DNA of 64,000 nucleotides from Planctomycetota bacterium (lineage in GTDB: Bacteria > Planctomycetota > UBA8742 > UBA2392): assembly GCA_016722065.1 (NCBI GenBank), contig JADKGX010000002.1:744001-808000 (forward strand), read 5' to 3'. Shown here one piece after another: positions 1 to 8,914 of this stretch; position 1 is the first letter of the stretch; every line of letters starts with the position of its first letter. Both the position numbers and the translations under genes were made by a program. Under the pieces are notes generated by a model. That model did not search any database. It was not told where the DNA came from and worked only from the letters and a program-made list of their open reading frames with translations.

Positions 1-1237
1 CTTGACCCAGCTTCTGTCGTGCGGCCGGTTCCGCGAGCAGGCGCTTGATCTGGCTTTCCAGCTCTTGTGCATTCTGCACGTCGATCGCCCCGGCGCATTC
101 CTTCAACTCACGAACCGTGGCCTTGAAGTTGTGGGTGTGCGGCCCAAACAGCGTGGCCGTGCCCAGTGCTATCGGCTCTGCCATGTTCTGGCCGCCGTGC
201 GCAATCAACGACCCGCCAATGAACACGATGTCTGCAACGCTGTAAACGGCCGCCAGTTCCCCCACCGTATCAAGCAGAATCACGGCGTCGTCGGGCGCTG
301 GGCTTTGCGGTGACACCGCGCTGCGGTTTACCCACTTCAACCCGGCGCGGTCCAGCAACTGGCGCAGGCTTTCGTAGCGCTCGGGGTGGCGCGGTACAAT
401 CACTGTGCGGCAGCCCAGGCGCGGCAGCATTTCAACCAGCACTTCATGTTCGCCGGGGTGAGTGCTGCCGCACACCAGCACTTGCTGGCCCTTGCGAATG
501 GCAAAGGCCTGCTGAAACCAGGTCATCTTGTCGGGGTCGGGTTCAAAGCGCATGGCGTCGTACTTCAGGTTGCCGGTCACGTGCACATGCTGGCCGGCCA
601 GCGGCATCAATGAATCGCTGCCGACGGCGCCGCCGGGGCTGCCCATGGGCGTCGACGAAAGTTCGCGCGCACGCTGCGCATAAGTTTCATCCTGCATCGC
701 CCAGACGCTGATGCCGCGGTAGGCCTCGTCCAGCAGCCAGCGAAAGCGGCGATAGTTGCGAAAGCTTTTGTCGCTGATGCGGCCGTTGGCCAGCAGCACC
801 GGCACCTTGCGGCGCCGGGCGGTGATCAGCCAGTTGGGCCACAGTTCCAGTTCCACAAGCACAATCAGTGCAGGGTTCAGCACGGCAAAAAACTTGTCGA
901 CCACGCAGCTCAAATCCAACGGCGAATAGCAGTGATAGTAGTCAGTCAAATCACGCGCCGCGATTTCGGCCGCCGTCTTGGTTGTGTAAGTCACCACCAC
1001 ATCCAGCCCGGGGTGGCGCTCTCGCAGTGCCTTCAACAGTGGCTTGATCTGCAACAGCTCGCCCACACTGACGGCATGCACCCAGATGCTTTTGCGCGTG
1101 GCGTCGCGGGCTGGCAGCCCACCCAAACGCTGGCCAATGCCGGCGCGATACTTGCCTGTGGTCAGGTACTTAAACACAAACCAGGGCCAGATCCAGCTGG
1201 CCACAAACAGATAACCCAGGTTGAACAACCAGCGCAT
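1..1237 (-). CDS. waaA: 3-deoxy-D-manno-octulosonic acid (Kdo) transferase, 3'-truncated
   Basis: Transfers Kdo from CMP-Kdo to lipid A precursor at the inner face of the cytoplasmic membrane (GT30 family), an essential step of LPS core assembly. Reading the minus strand from the ATG at 1237, the N-terminus is a membrane anchor followed by WVHAVSVGE, the family's N-domain signature. Further on are LVLVELELWPN, STHPGEHE, VPRHPERYE and GGSLIAHGGQNMAEP, all in family order. About 412 codons are present and no stop is reached, so the last residues lie beyond the window edge (E. coli WaaA has 425). It is divergent from the lipoprotein gene at 1379. Its presence shows that the organism makes Kdo-containing LPS. 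Confidence 0.93.
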   Translation of the reverse strand, partial: MRWLFNLGYLFVASWIWPWFVFKYLTTGKYRAGIGQRLGGLPARDATRKSIWVHAVSVGELLQIKPLLKALRERHPGLDVVVTYTTKTAAEIAARDLTDYYHCYSPLDLSCVVDKFFAVLNPALIVLVELELWPNWLITARRRKVPVLLANGRISDKSFRNYRRFRWLLDEAYRGISVWAMQDETYAQRARELSSTPMGSPGGAVGSDSLMPLAGQHVHVTGNLKYDAMRFEPDPDKMTWFQQAFAIRKGQQVLVCGSTHPGEHEVLVEMLPRLGCRTVIVPRHPERYESLRQLLDRAGLKWVNRSAVSPQSPAPDDAVILLDTVGELAAVYSVADIVFIGGSLIAHGGQNMAEPIALGTATLFGPHTHNFKATVRELKECAGAIDVQNAQELESQIKRLLAEPAARQKLGQ

Positions 1238-1378
1238 GGCACGTTTCTAGGTTGGCGCGCCGCGCTTGTCAGTTGGTGGCTTGGCGGGCCACACGTACGG
1301 CGAGTAACTTCCGGTGGCGCCAAACCGGCTGGCCGCTGCTAAACTTGCCAGCCCCTCGGCGTTCCCCTGCCCGGCACG

Positions 1379-3016
1379 ATGCGCGTTCTATCTTTCCTGT
1401 CACTCTTGGCCCTTTTCGTCCTTGCCGGTTGCCCGGCCAGGCACGACAAGAAGGGCCCGCCGCCGCCCACAACGGTCGATCCATCGCTTGTTCTGGGGCC
1501 AGTCGGGGGCAGCGCAAACCCGGATGGTGGGCTGCCCGTGGCCCTGACCATCAGCGGCCAGGTCACGTTTGACCGGCTGGCCACCACGCCCGCTGGCCTT
1601 GCAAGCACGCCAACGGTTCTGCCAGCAAGCCTGGTGGTGATCGAGGTCGTGCGCCACAACAACATCAACGCCGTGGTTGGCACCACCACCACCGATGCCG
1701 TCGGCAACTATTCGATCAACCTGAACCTGGACCATGACTTCTATGTGCGGGCGCGAGCCCAAAGCGGCACCGGGCCAGACATCGACCGCGTGTATCACCA
1801 GCGCACAGCGCCCTTGATTGTGCACGCCCAGTGCGGGCCAATCCTTCAGCGAGCCTCGGGCAGCCAGACCGCGAACCTGCATGCCGCGTTCACATTGCCG
1901 GAAAATCGCGCCGGGGCGTTTGCGGTGCTGGACACCGCCCAGCGCCTGCGGGCGTCGGCCTTGCCCAGCTTTGCCTCGCTTGGGCCGCTGGATTTCTTGT
2001 GGTGCACCGGGGAAAGCAAAGCCACCGGCACCGACGAAGTTGGCCCCAATGGGCGCCCCGCGATCTACCTGTTGGGTGGCACGCTGGCCAACGCTACCAA
2101 CACGGACCACGACGAGTTTGACGAAGGCGTAATCTGCCACGAATGGGCCAGCTTTCTGCAACTGACCCAGTCCCGCGACAACAACTTTGGCGGGGTGCAC
2201 GCCGGCGAGGAATTGCTTTTCACCGCCAGTTACAGCGAAGGCGTTGTCACAGCCATTGGCTGCGCGTTGCTGGACCTGCGCGTGTACCGCGACACAGTGG
2301 GTTACCCGGGCGGCAGCACGAGTGTGCAGTTCGAGTTTGACCTGGAGTCAGGTACGATTCCGGGCAGCGGCACGGGCTACGGCAACGAGTTCCGGAACTC
2401 CCGTGCGGTCTGGGACCTGCTGGACGGCGCAGCTGGCGCCCCCACCGACACCGATGGCGACCCGGTTGCCATAACGCCGGCCAACTTTCTTGCGTCTTTT
2501 GCCGCGCTGGCCGTGCGCGGTGCACCCTATGAAATTTGCTGGCTGGCCAGCCTGCTGCAGCAACTGATCGACGACGGCTTCTTGAACCAGACCGACGCCA
2601 ACACGCTGATGACCGGCCAGGGCGCGGCCTTTCCGCCAGCGGGGGGTGCGGACCCCTTCCCGGCCGAGCTGCTGGTTGGCGGCCCAGCCCAAACCGGCAG
2701 CCTGAATGCCTTTGCCGGGGCCAACCCGATTCTGGGGCCCGACGCCAACGGCGTATTCCGCCTGACTTTGGCTACGCCAGCCAGCATCACGATCAACCTG
2801 GCCAACACCACCACTGGCTACACGCCCGCTGGCCACCGGCTGGAACTATCGGTGCACGACCTGGACCGCAACGTGCTTGCGCTGGCTGATGGCAACAACC
2901 AGAACAAGAGTGTGACTGTTGGCCTTGCAGCCGGAACGTACCTGGTGCGCGTACAGCATCGTCCAGACGGCGTCGCGACTTCGGCACTGACGGATTTTTC
3001 TGTGACGGTGCCCTGA
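1379..3016 (+). CDS. Lipoprotein with degenerate metallopeptidase-like core
   Basis: Predicted exported lipoprotein of 545 residues. The N-terminus is a signal peptide ending in a lipobox, LAGC (Cys about residue 18), followed by a Pro-rich linker. Residues about 60-150 resemble a carboxypeptidase-regulatory or CNA-B-like beta domain. Residues 254-258 read HEWAS, where a gluzincin would have HExxH, and a downstream SYSEG resembles the third-ligand region of such families. The second His is replaced by Ser, so Zn catalysis is doubtful. The last 90 residues look like a secreted PPC-type beta domain. I do not recognise a named family. The ATG at 1379 is chosen because the signal peptide begins exactly there. 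The product probably sits on the periplasmic face of a membrane. Confidence 0.75.
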   Translation: MRVLSFLSLLALFVLAGCPARHDKKGPPPPTTVDPSLVLGPVGGSANPDGGLPVALTISGQVTFDRLATTPAGLASTPTVLPASLVVIEVVRHNNINAVVGTTTTDAVGNYSINLNLDHDFYVRARAQSGTGPDIDRVYHQRTAPLIVHAQCGPILQRASGSQTANLHAAFTLPENRAGAFAVLDTAQRLRASALPSFASLGPLDFLWCTGESKATGTDEVGPNGRPAIYLLGGTLANATNTDHDEFDEGVICHEWASFLQLTQSRDNNFGGVHAGEELLFTASYSEGVVTAIGCALLDLRVYRDTVGYPGGSTSVQFEFDLESGTIPGSGTGYGNEFRNSRAVWDLLDGAAGAPTDTDGDPVAITPANFLASFAALAVRGAPYEICWLASLLQQLIDDGFLNQTDANTLMTGQGAAFPPAGGADPFPAELLVGGPAQTGSLNAFAGANPILGPDANGVFRLTLATPASITINLANTTTGYTPAGHRLELSVHDLDRNVLALADGNNQNKSVTVGLAAGTYLVRVQHRPDGVATSALTDFSVTVP

Positions 3017-3120
3017 CGACGCCCGTTGCGGGATTGCTCAAAAACGGCTAAAGGTTAGGGTAGTACAGGCTAATTCGGCTGTGGGCAGAAGCACCAACTC
3101 GCCGGGAGGCAGGACGGCCA

Positions 3121-5703
3121 ATGCCGTACCTCGAGATCAAACTTGGCCCGGATACACTTTTGGTCCCCTTCATGGGGCGCATTGATTACGTGATGGGCCG
3201 CCTGCCCAACGCAGACATTCAATTGCGCGACATGAAGGTCTCGCGACTGCACACGCAGTTGTTCATCGACAGCCGCGGCCGCGCCTTTGTGCGCGACCTG
3301 GGAAGTTCCGGCGGCACGGTGTTCAACAACCAGAAGCTGCGTTCTGGCGCGATTGCGCCACTGGTGATGGGAACCCGCCTGCGCATTGGCGACGCGCGCG
3401 TGACGTTTTACGACCAGGAACCGCCCGTCAACGCCACCCAGCCGCCCAGCAAAAGCGAGCCCCGCGGCCTGATTCGCACCAACGACCGCAACCGTGCGTT
3501 CCACGCTGAGGCCACAGTGCTGGCCGCCGACAAAGTGAGCGCCGAAACCGAAAACGGCCCGGCCGAAGCACCCCCAGAAATTGACCCTGCAGCCTTTGCG
3601 GATTCCGCAGTGCCGCCCAGCCTCAAGCAGCCTGCCGTGGCACCCAGCGCAAAGCAGCCCGCAGCACCGGCTTCATCCCCTGCCCATGCCGCCCCCAAAC
3701 CTGCGGCGCCATCAGCCAAGAAGCCGCCCACGCGCCGCGACACGGGCATCGTCGAGGCACCCTGGGAAGCCGCCGAGAGCAACCGGCACCTGCCACCCAA
3801 GGGCGAAAAGCGCGTCACCATTCCGCCCCCGACACGGGGCGGCAGATCAGGCCCGGCCTTGCCGCCACCGATGCAAACAGCCGAAATTGACGAAACCGGC
3901 AAGTTCCATGAAGTCGCCGGCCCCGCACCGGGCGGCCCGACCATGTATTCGCCGCCGGTCAAACCCCAGCCGCCACGGCCGATTTCGCCACTGCCGCCGC
4001 GCCAACCGGGCGCGCCCGTGGCACAAGACCCAGGCCTGAAGAAGGGCACTGATTTCCGGGCCGCAAAACCTGCGGAGTCACCTTCGGTTCGTGCACCAAA
4101 CCAGCCCCTGCACGAACCAGAAGAAATGGACCTGGAATCAACCGCCCAGGCCTTTGTGCCGCCACCGCCGCCATCGCAGAAACCAGCGGCAGGCGTGCGG
4201 AACGACCTCGAAGACGACGCCGCCCCGGTAACCACCGGCATGCCAACGGTGCGCCTGGACCGCGCAGCGCTGATGGCGCGCAAAGAAGCCGAAGACGCCA
4301 AGGATGAACAGGAAGCAATCTCGGCCTTGAAGATTCCAACGGCCACAGTGCGGCCCGACGCCAAACCCGCACCGCAGGAACCAGACGACGTCCAGGCCTC
4401 TTCGCCGCGCATTGGAATGGCGCCCGGCGAAAAGCCGCCGGTCTCTGCCCTGGATGAAGTGCTGGAAGACGTCAAGGATTCAGCGGCCCAGGAAGCAGCA
4501 GCCAAGGGCGGCGAAGAAGAAGAATCCCTGACAGATGGCCAGATCGCGGAATACCTGGGTGGCAGCGCGTCAGGCCGCTTTGACGCCGTCGATTTTGGCG
4601 ACGAATCGGGCAGAACCAGCGAACACGACAAAGAAGAAGGCGAGTCTGTCGCCATCAACTCCAAGTTCGCGGCAGCGGCATCGGAGGACCTGGACCTGGA
4701 CGAGCCGCCACCGCCGCGCAAGGTTGCGCAAGCCAGCACATCGATGCTGGGCAACACCACGGTGGTCAAGGCCGAGCCCGTATCCGACCAGGGCGCAGAA
4801 TCCGCGGACACTGCGGACACTGCGGAAGCGCCCGAGCAAGCACTGAACGACGCCGCAGCCAGCGCCGATAACGGGCCCGCGCCCGGCCAGGACGCAGCGG
4901 CAGACATTCCCATAGAAGCCATTCCTGAATACAAAGCCGCAGGCAGTGACAACGTCACGCCGCCGCCCCCTTCACGCACTGGTGCTGTGGCTGACCAGGG
5001 TTTCAAGAAGCCACACAAGACGCGCAAGCTGATGAAGCGCCGCACCGAAAAAATCACGGACCGCACACACACACCGCCGCCGGAAGCCAGACCCACGGAG
5101 ATGGTGCCCCTGCCCGGCGCACCCGGGTTCAGTGAGCAGCCAATCGGCGGCGGCGCCAAGACGATTTTCATTCCCAAGCCGGACAACGCCAAACTTTCGC
5201 GCGCCCCCGCGGCAGCGGAAACCAAACCGCCGGCCAGAAAACCTGAAAAGGAAGAAGCTGAGCTGTCGGAAGACGACACCCACAAGGTGCCAGCCAAACC
5301 GGCCAGGGTGCAGGACCTGGGCCAAGGCCCAGGCGGCGATACGGTGGCACTGCCACCCAACTTGATGGAGCAGCTTCGCGCAGAACTGGCCAAAGATGCC
5401 AACGCCACGGCAGCCAAGCCTGAAACCAAGGCGGAAGCCAAGCCTACGATTGGCGACAGCCCCACCGTCAAGCGCGCGCCAGATGCCGCCGACGAAAACG
5501 ATGACGAAGAATTCATCATCGACGACAACTACGCGTTCTTCACGCCACCGCCGCCGACGCGCAAAGCAGCGGCTGCCGCGGCTGCCGCTGCCACGCGCGA
5601 AGACAGCGTGATCGATGCCAACGACTTCAACGCTGAAACCGACAACCTGCCGCCGGAAAAGCGCGCCAAGAAATCCACTGACCCCGACACGATTGTGGAT
5701 TGA
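3121..5703 (+). CDS. FHA-domain protein with long disordered tail
   Basis: 860-residue protein. Residues 1-100 form a forkhead-associated domain, with GRLPNADI, SRLHTQ and DLGSSGGTVFNN as the conserved Gly-Arg, Ser-Arg-x-His and Asn-Gly-Thr-like elements that bind phosphothreonine peptides. The remaining 750 residues are Pro/Ala/Glu/Asp-rich, with many PPPP stretches (PPPPPS, PPPPTR) and acidic blocks, and appear disordered, without a membrane segment. A strong ribosome-binding sequence (GGGAGGCAGG) precedes the ATG. The FHA domain implies a Thr-phosphorylated partner; a kinase gene lies 8 kb downstream, but a direct link is only inference. The partner of the tail cannot be read from the sequence. 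Confidence 0.9.
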   Translation: MPYLEIKLGPDTLLVPFMGRIDYVMGRLPNADIQLRDMKVSRLHTQLFIDSRGRAFVRDLGSSGGTVFNNQKLRSGAIAPLVMGTRLRIGDARVTFYDQEPPVNATQPPSKSEPRGLIRTNDRNRAFHAEATVLAADKVSAETENGPAEAPPEIDPAAFADSAVPPSLKQPAVAPSAKQPAAPASSPAHAAPKPAAPSAKKPPTRRDTGIVEAPWEAAESNRHLPPKGEKRVTIPPPTRGGRSGPALPPPMQTAEIDETGKFHEVAGPAPGGPTMYSPPVKPQPPRPISPLPPRQPGAPVAQDPGLKKGTDFRAAKPAESPSVRAPNQPLHEPEEMDLESTAQAFVPPPPPSQKPAAGVRNDLEDDAAPVTTGMPTVRLDRAALMARKEAEDAKDEQEAISALKIPTATVRPDAKPAPQEPDDVQASSPRIGMAPGEKPPVSALDEVLEDVKDSAAQEAAAKGGEEEESLTDGQIAEYLGGSASGRFDAVDFGDESGRTSEHDKEEGESVAINSKFAAAASEDLDLDEPPPPRKVAQASTSMLGNTTVVKAEPVSDQGAESADTADTAEAPEQALNDAAASADNGPAPGQDAAADIPIEAIPEYKAAGSDNVTPPPPSRTGAVADQGFKKPHKTRKLMKRRTEKITDRTHTPPPEARPTEMVPLPGAPGFSEQPIGGGAKTIFIPKPDNAKLSRAPAAAETKPPARKPEKEEAELSEDDTHKVPAKPARVQDLGQGPGGDTVALPPNLMEQLRAELAKDANATAAKPETKAEAKPTIGDSPTVKRAPDAADENDDEEFIIDDNYAFFTPPPPTRKAAAAAAAAATREDSVIDANDFNAETDNLPPEKRAKKSTDPDTIVD

Positions 5704-5834
5704 GGCCGCGCCCCGGACCTGCGCAGCCAGCCCACTGGCCCGCTGCTGTACGCCAACGCAGCCACGGCTTATACCTTCGCCGCCCGGGCCGCTTCGAAAC
5801 CGCGGGCCGTTAACTGCCAAAGACCGGAGCCCCA

Positions 5835-7727
5835 ATGCAAAGCCTGCGAACACACCGTTGTGGAGACCTGCGCAAGGAACACGTTGGCCAGCAAGTCACC
5901 GTTTGTGGCTGGATGGACACCAAGCGCGACCGCGGCGGCGTGGTTTTCATTCTGCTGCGCGACGTCGCGGGCAGAGTGCAATTGACGTTTGCGCAAGAAC
6001 ACAACCAGGCGCTGGTGGAGAGAACCAAGGAAGCCCGCGGCGAGTTCGTGCTGCGTGCCACCGGCAAAGTGAACTTGCGTGCACAGGACAACCGCACCAC
6101 CACCATGGCCACAGGCGACGTCGAAGTAATCGTGGAGGAATTCGAGATTCTGAACACCGCCGTTACGCCGGCCATTGAAGTGCGCGACGACCTGAAATGC
6201 GACCCCGAGCTGCGCCTGAAGCACCGCTTCATTGACCTGCGTCGCCGCCCCATGCAGGCCATGCTGCAGGCCCGCGCCAAGGCCATTTCGGCTGCGCGCC
6301 AGGTGCTGGATGGCGAAGGCTTCATCGAGATCGAAACGCCGATTCTGTACAAGCGCACCCCCGAGGGCGCGCGCGACTTCATTGTGCCCTCGCGCGCCTA
6401 CCCGGGGCAGTTCTATGCCCTGCCGCAATCACCGCAGTTGTTCAAGCAACTGTGCATGATCAGCGGCCTGGACCGTTACTACCAGATTGCACGGTGCTTT
6501 CGCGACGAAGACAAGCGCGCCGACCGCCAGCCAGAGTTCACTCAGATTGACATTGAAGTCAGCTTTCCGACCCGCGACACCGTGATGGCGCTGTTTGAGG
6601 GCGTTTTCACCAACGTGGTCAACAGCCTGCGCACCGACCCGCGTTTTGCAGACCAGGCCTGGCCCGTGCGCAAAAGCGCAGGGTTGACGCCACCGTTTGA
6701 GCGCATGACCTACGAACAAGCCATGGCCGATTACAGCATTGACCGGCCTGACCTGCGGTCGCGCGATTTGAAACTAACCGACCTGACCCACTGGGCCAAG
6801 GGTTGCAGCTTTAACGCCTTCAAGGGCGCGGCCGCAACCGGGCTGGTCAAGGGTCTGCGCTGCCCCAACATGGCCGAGCAATTCAGCACAGGACAACTCA
6901 AGAATCTTGAACGCGATGCCAAGGGCATGGGCGCGGGCGGGCTTGCCAACTTGAAGGTGACGGCTGCCGGCCTGGACGGCGCGATTGCCAAGTTCTTTCC
7001 TGAGGCCGAACAGAAGGCGCTGATTGCGGTCTTTGGCGCCCAACACGGCGACCTGCTGCTGGTTTGTGCCCACGCCAAAGAAAAGATCGTGCATGCGGTG
7101 ATGCACAACATGCGCATCCATGTGGCCGAACGCATGGGTCTGAACGACCCCAGCAAATTCGCCGTACTTTGGGTGATCGACTTTCCGCTGTTTGAGTACC
7201 GCGAGGAAGACCGCAAACTGTTTGCCAGCCACCACCCGTTTACGCTGGCACAGAACCTGCCGCGCGTGCAGGAAATGGCGGGCATCAGCCGCAAAGGCAG
7301 CGGCGACAACCCGATCGATCGGCTGCTGGCCGGCGGGGTGAAACTTGAAGAAGTGCTGGCCCTGCGCAACAACCAGTACGACCTGGTCTGCAACGGCGTC
7401 GAGATCGCCGGTGGCAGCATCCGCATGCACCGAACCGACGCCCAGGCCGACGTGTTTGAACTGATTGGCATCAGCCAGGAAGAAGCCAACAAGAAGTTCG
7501 GCTTTCTGATGAGTGCGCTGAGCCACGGCGCGCCACCGCACGGCGGCATCGCCAGCGGCGTGGACCGCCTGATGATGCTGCTGCTGGGTCTGGACAACAT
7601 TCAGGACGTGATTGCGTTTCCGAAATCGGCCACCGGCCGCGACTTGATGATCGACACGCCCAATGAGGTCGAACCAGCGCTGCTGAAAGACCTGGGCATA
7701 GAAATGAAGCCGCCAGCCCCAAAGTAA
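5835..7727 (+). CDS. aspS: Aspartyl-tRNA synthetase
   Basis: Class II synthetase that charges tRNA-Asp with aspartate in the cytoplasm. The 630 residues begin with an OB-fold anticodon-binding domain (VTVCGWMDTKRDRGG), followed by motif 2 (CFRDEDKRADRQPEFTQID), the bacterial GAD insertion (about 290-430) and motif 3 (GIASGVDRLMMLLLG). The GAD insertion marks the bacterial type. Length is slightly above the usual 590. Whether it is discriminating or also charges tRNA-Asn cannot be decided by eye. It stands alone on the plus strand and ends just before a strong hairpin shared with the converging oxidoreductase genes. Confidence 0.98.
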   Translation: MQSLRTHRCGDLRKEHVGQQVTVCGWMDTKRDRGGVVFILLRDVAGRVQLTFAQEHNQALVERTKEARGEFVLRATGKVNLRAQDNRTTTMATGDVEVIVEEFEILNTAVTPAIEVRDDLKCDPELRLKHRFIDLRRRPMQAMLQARAKAISAARQVLDGEGFIEIETPILYKRTPEGARDFIVPSRAYPGQFYALPQSPQLFKQLCMISGLDRYYQIARCFRDEDKRADRQPEFTQIDIEVSFPTRDTVMALFEGVFTNVVNSLRTDPRFADQAWPVRKSAGLTPPFERMTYEQAMADYSIDRPDLRSRDLKLTDLTHWAKGCSFNAFKGAAATGLVKGLRCPNMAEQFSTGQLKNLERDAKGMGAGGLANLKVTAAGLDGAIAKFFPEAEQKALIAVFGAQHGDLLLVCAHAKEKIVHAVMHNMRIHVAERMGLNDPSKFAVLWVIDFPLFEYREEDRKLFASHHPFTLAQNLPRVQEMAGISRKGSGDNPIDRLLAGGVKLEEVLALRNNQYDLVCNGVEIAGGSIRMHRTDAQADVFELIGISQEEANKKFGFLMSALSHGAPPHGGIASGVDRLMMLLLGLDNIQDVIAFPKSATGRDLMIDTPNEVEPALLKDLGIEMKPPAPK

Positions 7728-7733
7728 TCAAAA

Positions 7734-7757
7734 GGGCCCGACAAGCCTGTCGGGCCC
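7734..7757. terminator. Bidirectional hairpin between aspS and the oxidoreductase operon
   Basis: Perfect 10-bp inverted repeat with a 4-nt loop (AGCC). On the minus strand it is followed by TTTTG, so it best fits a terminator for the minus-strand operon; on the plus strand there is no T run. The core GCCCGACA/TGTCGGGC is the same palindrome that recurs in the spacers near 49.2 and 50.6-50.8 kb. Confidence 0.7.
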
Positions 7758-7787
7758 TGAACTTACTGGCGATTTCTGGCTGGTCGG

Positions 7788-8840
7788 CTAGCTTAGTTCG
7801 TCCATGACTTCGTCCAGCACGGCTTTGCCGGGGCGCGTTACGCTTAGCGGCAGCGTGGACAGTGGCTCGTGCACCATGTTCAGCATTTGCGGGAAGGTGG
7901 GCTGGCTTTCAGCCACGCAGATGATGCCCGTCAGCAGCTTCTGCTGTTCGCGACTTTCGGCAAGCATCTTGAGTGCGCCAACGCGGTCAGTCGGGTTGTA
8001 GTCGTTGCCCAGGGCCTTGAGTGTCATCTTGCTGCCATCGCCCAGTTTGACTTCGCGTTCCTCGCCCGCTGCCATTTCGTGATAGGTGGGGTCGTAAGCG
8101 GGCACAAAACCAATGTCCTGCAGGGCGGTTTCGTGATCCTTCACGTACGGAAAGCTCTTGGTTGAACCCGCGTGGTTATTGAAGGTCACGCAGGGGCTGA
8201 TGATGTCCAGAAACGCCGTGCCCTTGAAGGCCATCGCGGCTTGCAGGGCCTGGCGCATCATCTTGGTGTTGCCGGCAAACAGGCGCGCGACAAAGTTGCA
8301 ACCCAGCTCCACGGCCAGGGCGCAAAGGTCAATCGGCGACATGAAGTTCACGTTGCCGTACTTCTGCTTGCTGCCTTTGTCGGCCGTGGCCGAAAACTGG
8401 CCCTTGGTCAAGCCGTACACGCCGTTGTTTTCGACAATGTAGACCATGTCGAGGTTGCGGCGCATCAAGTGCACGAACTGGCCAATGCCAATGTTGGCAG
8501 TATCGCCGTCGCCACTGACTCCGATGATCTTCAGGCTGCGGTTGGCCAGCGATGCGCCGGTGGCGACGCTGGGCATGCGGCCGTGCACACTGTTGAAGCT
8601 GAAGCTGCGCGACATGAAATAGGCCGGCGTCTTGGACGAGCAGCCAATGCCCGACATCTTGATCACGTTTTCGGGCTTCAGGCTCAAGTCGTAGGCGGCG
8701 TCAATCAGGCGCGCGGTAATCAAATCGTGGCCGCAGCCGATGCACAGCGTGCTTTTGCTGCCGGCGTAGTCCTTCTTCTGCAGGCCGATACGGTTGACCT
8801 GGTTGCTTGGCGCCTCGGGTGCTTCGGTGGCTCCTGCCAT
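7788..8840 (-). CDS. korB: 2-oxoacid:ferredoxin oxidoreductase, beta subunit
   Basis: Thiamine-diphosphate subunit of a 2-oxoacid:acceptor oxidoreductase, which decarboxylates 2-oxoacids (probably 2-oxoglutarate) to acyl-CoA while reducing ferredoxin. The 350 residues include LCIGCGHD (iron-sulfur cluster and TPP entry), GIGCSSK and the TPP motif GDGDTANIG followed by VENNGVYGLTKGQ. The length matches KorB-type beta subunits. The gene lies 74 bp downstream of the alpha subunit in the same direction. Assignment to 2-oxoglutarate rather than another 2-oxoacid rests on overall similarity and is less certain than the family. Confidence 0.92.
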   Translation of the reverse strand: MAGATEAPEAPSNQVNRIGLQKKDYAGSKSTLCIGCGHDLITARLIDAAYDLSLKPENVIKMSGIGCSSKTPAYFMSRSFSFNSVHGRMPSVATGASLANRSLKIIGVSGDGDTANIGIGQFVHLMRRNLDMVYIVENNGVYGLTKGQFSATADKGSKQKYGNVNFMSPIDLCALAVELGCNFVARLFAGNTKMMRQALQAAMAFKGTAFLDIISPCVTFNNHAGSTKSFPYVKDHETALQDIGFVPAYDPTYHEMAAGEEREVKLGDGSKMTLKALGNDYNPTDRVGALKMLAESREQQKLLTGIICVAESQPTFPQMLNMVHEPLSTLPLSVTRPGKAVLDEVMDELS

Positions 8841-8914
8841 GATGGATTCTCCGTTGCTTCTGTTGCTGCTGCCGGTTGCTGTTTCCTGTCGCCCTGTGGT
8901 GAAGCTGCCGGCGG

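Noticed and set aside
3408..5528. 706-residue open frame on the minus strand inside the FHA gene
   Set aside because: Antisense shadow of the GC-rich FHA tail; Ser/Gly-rich composition and no recognisable motif.
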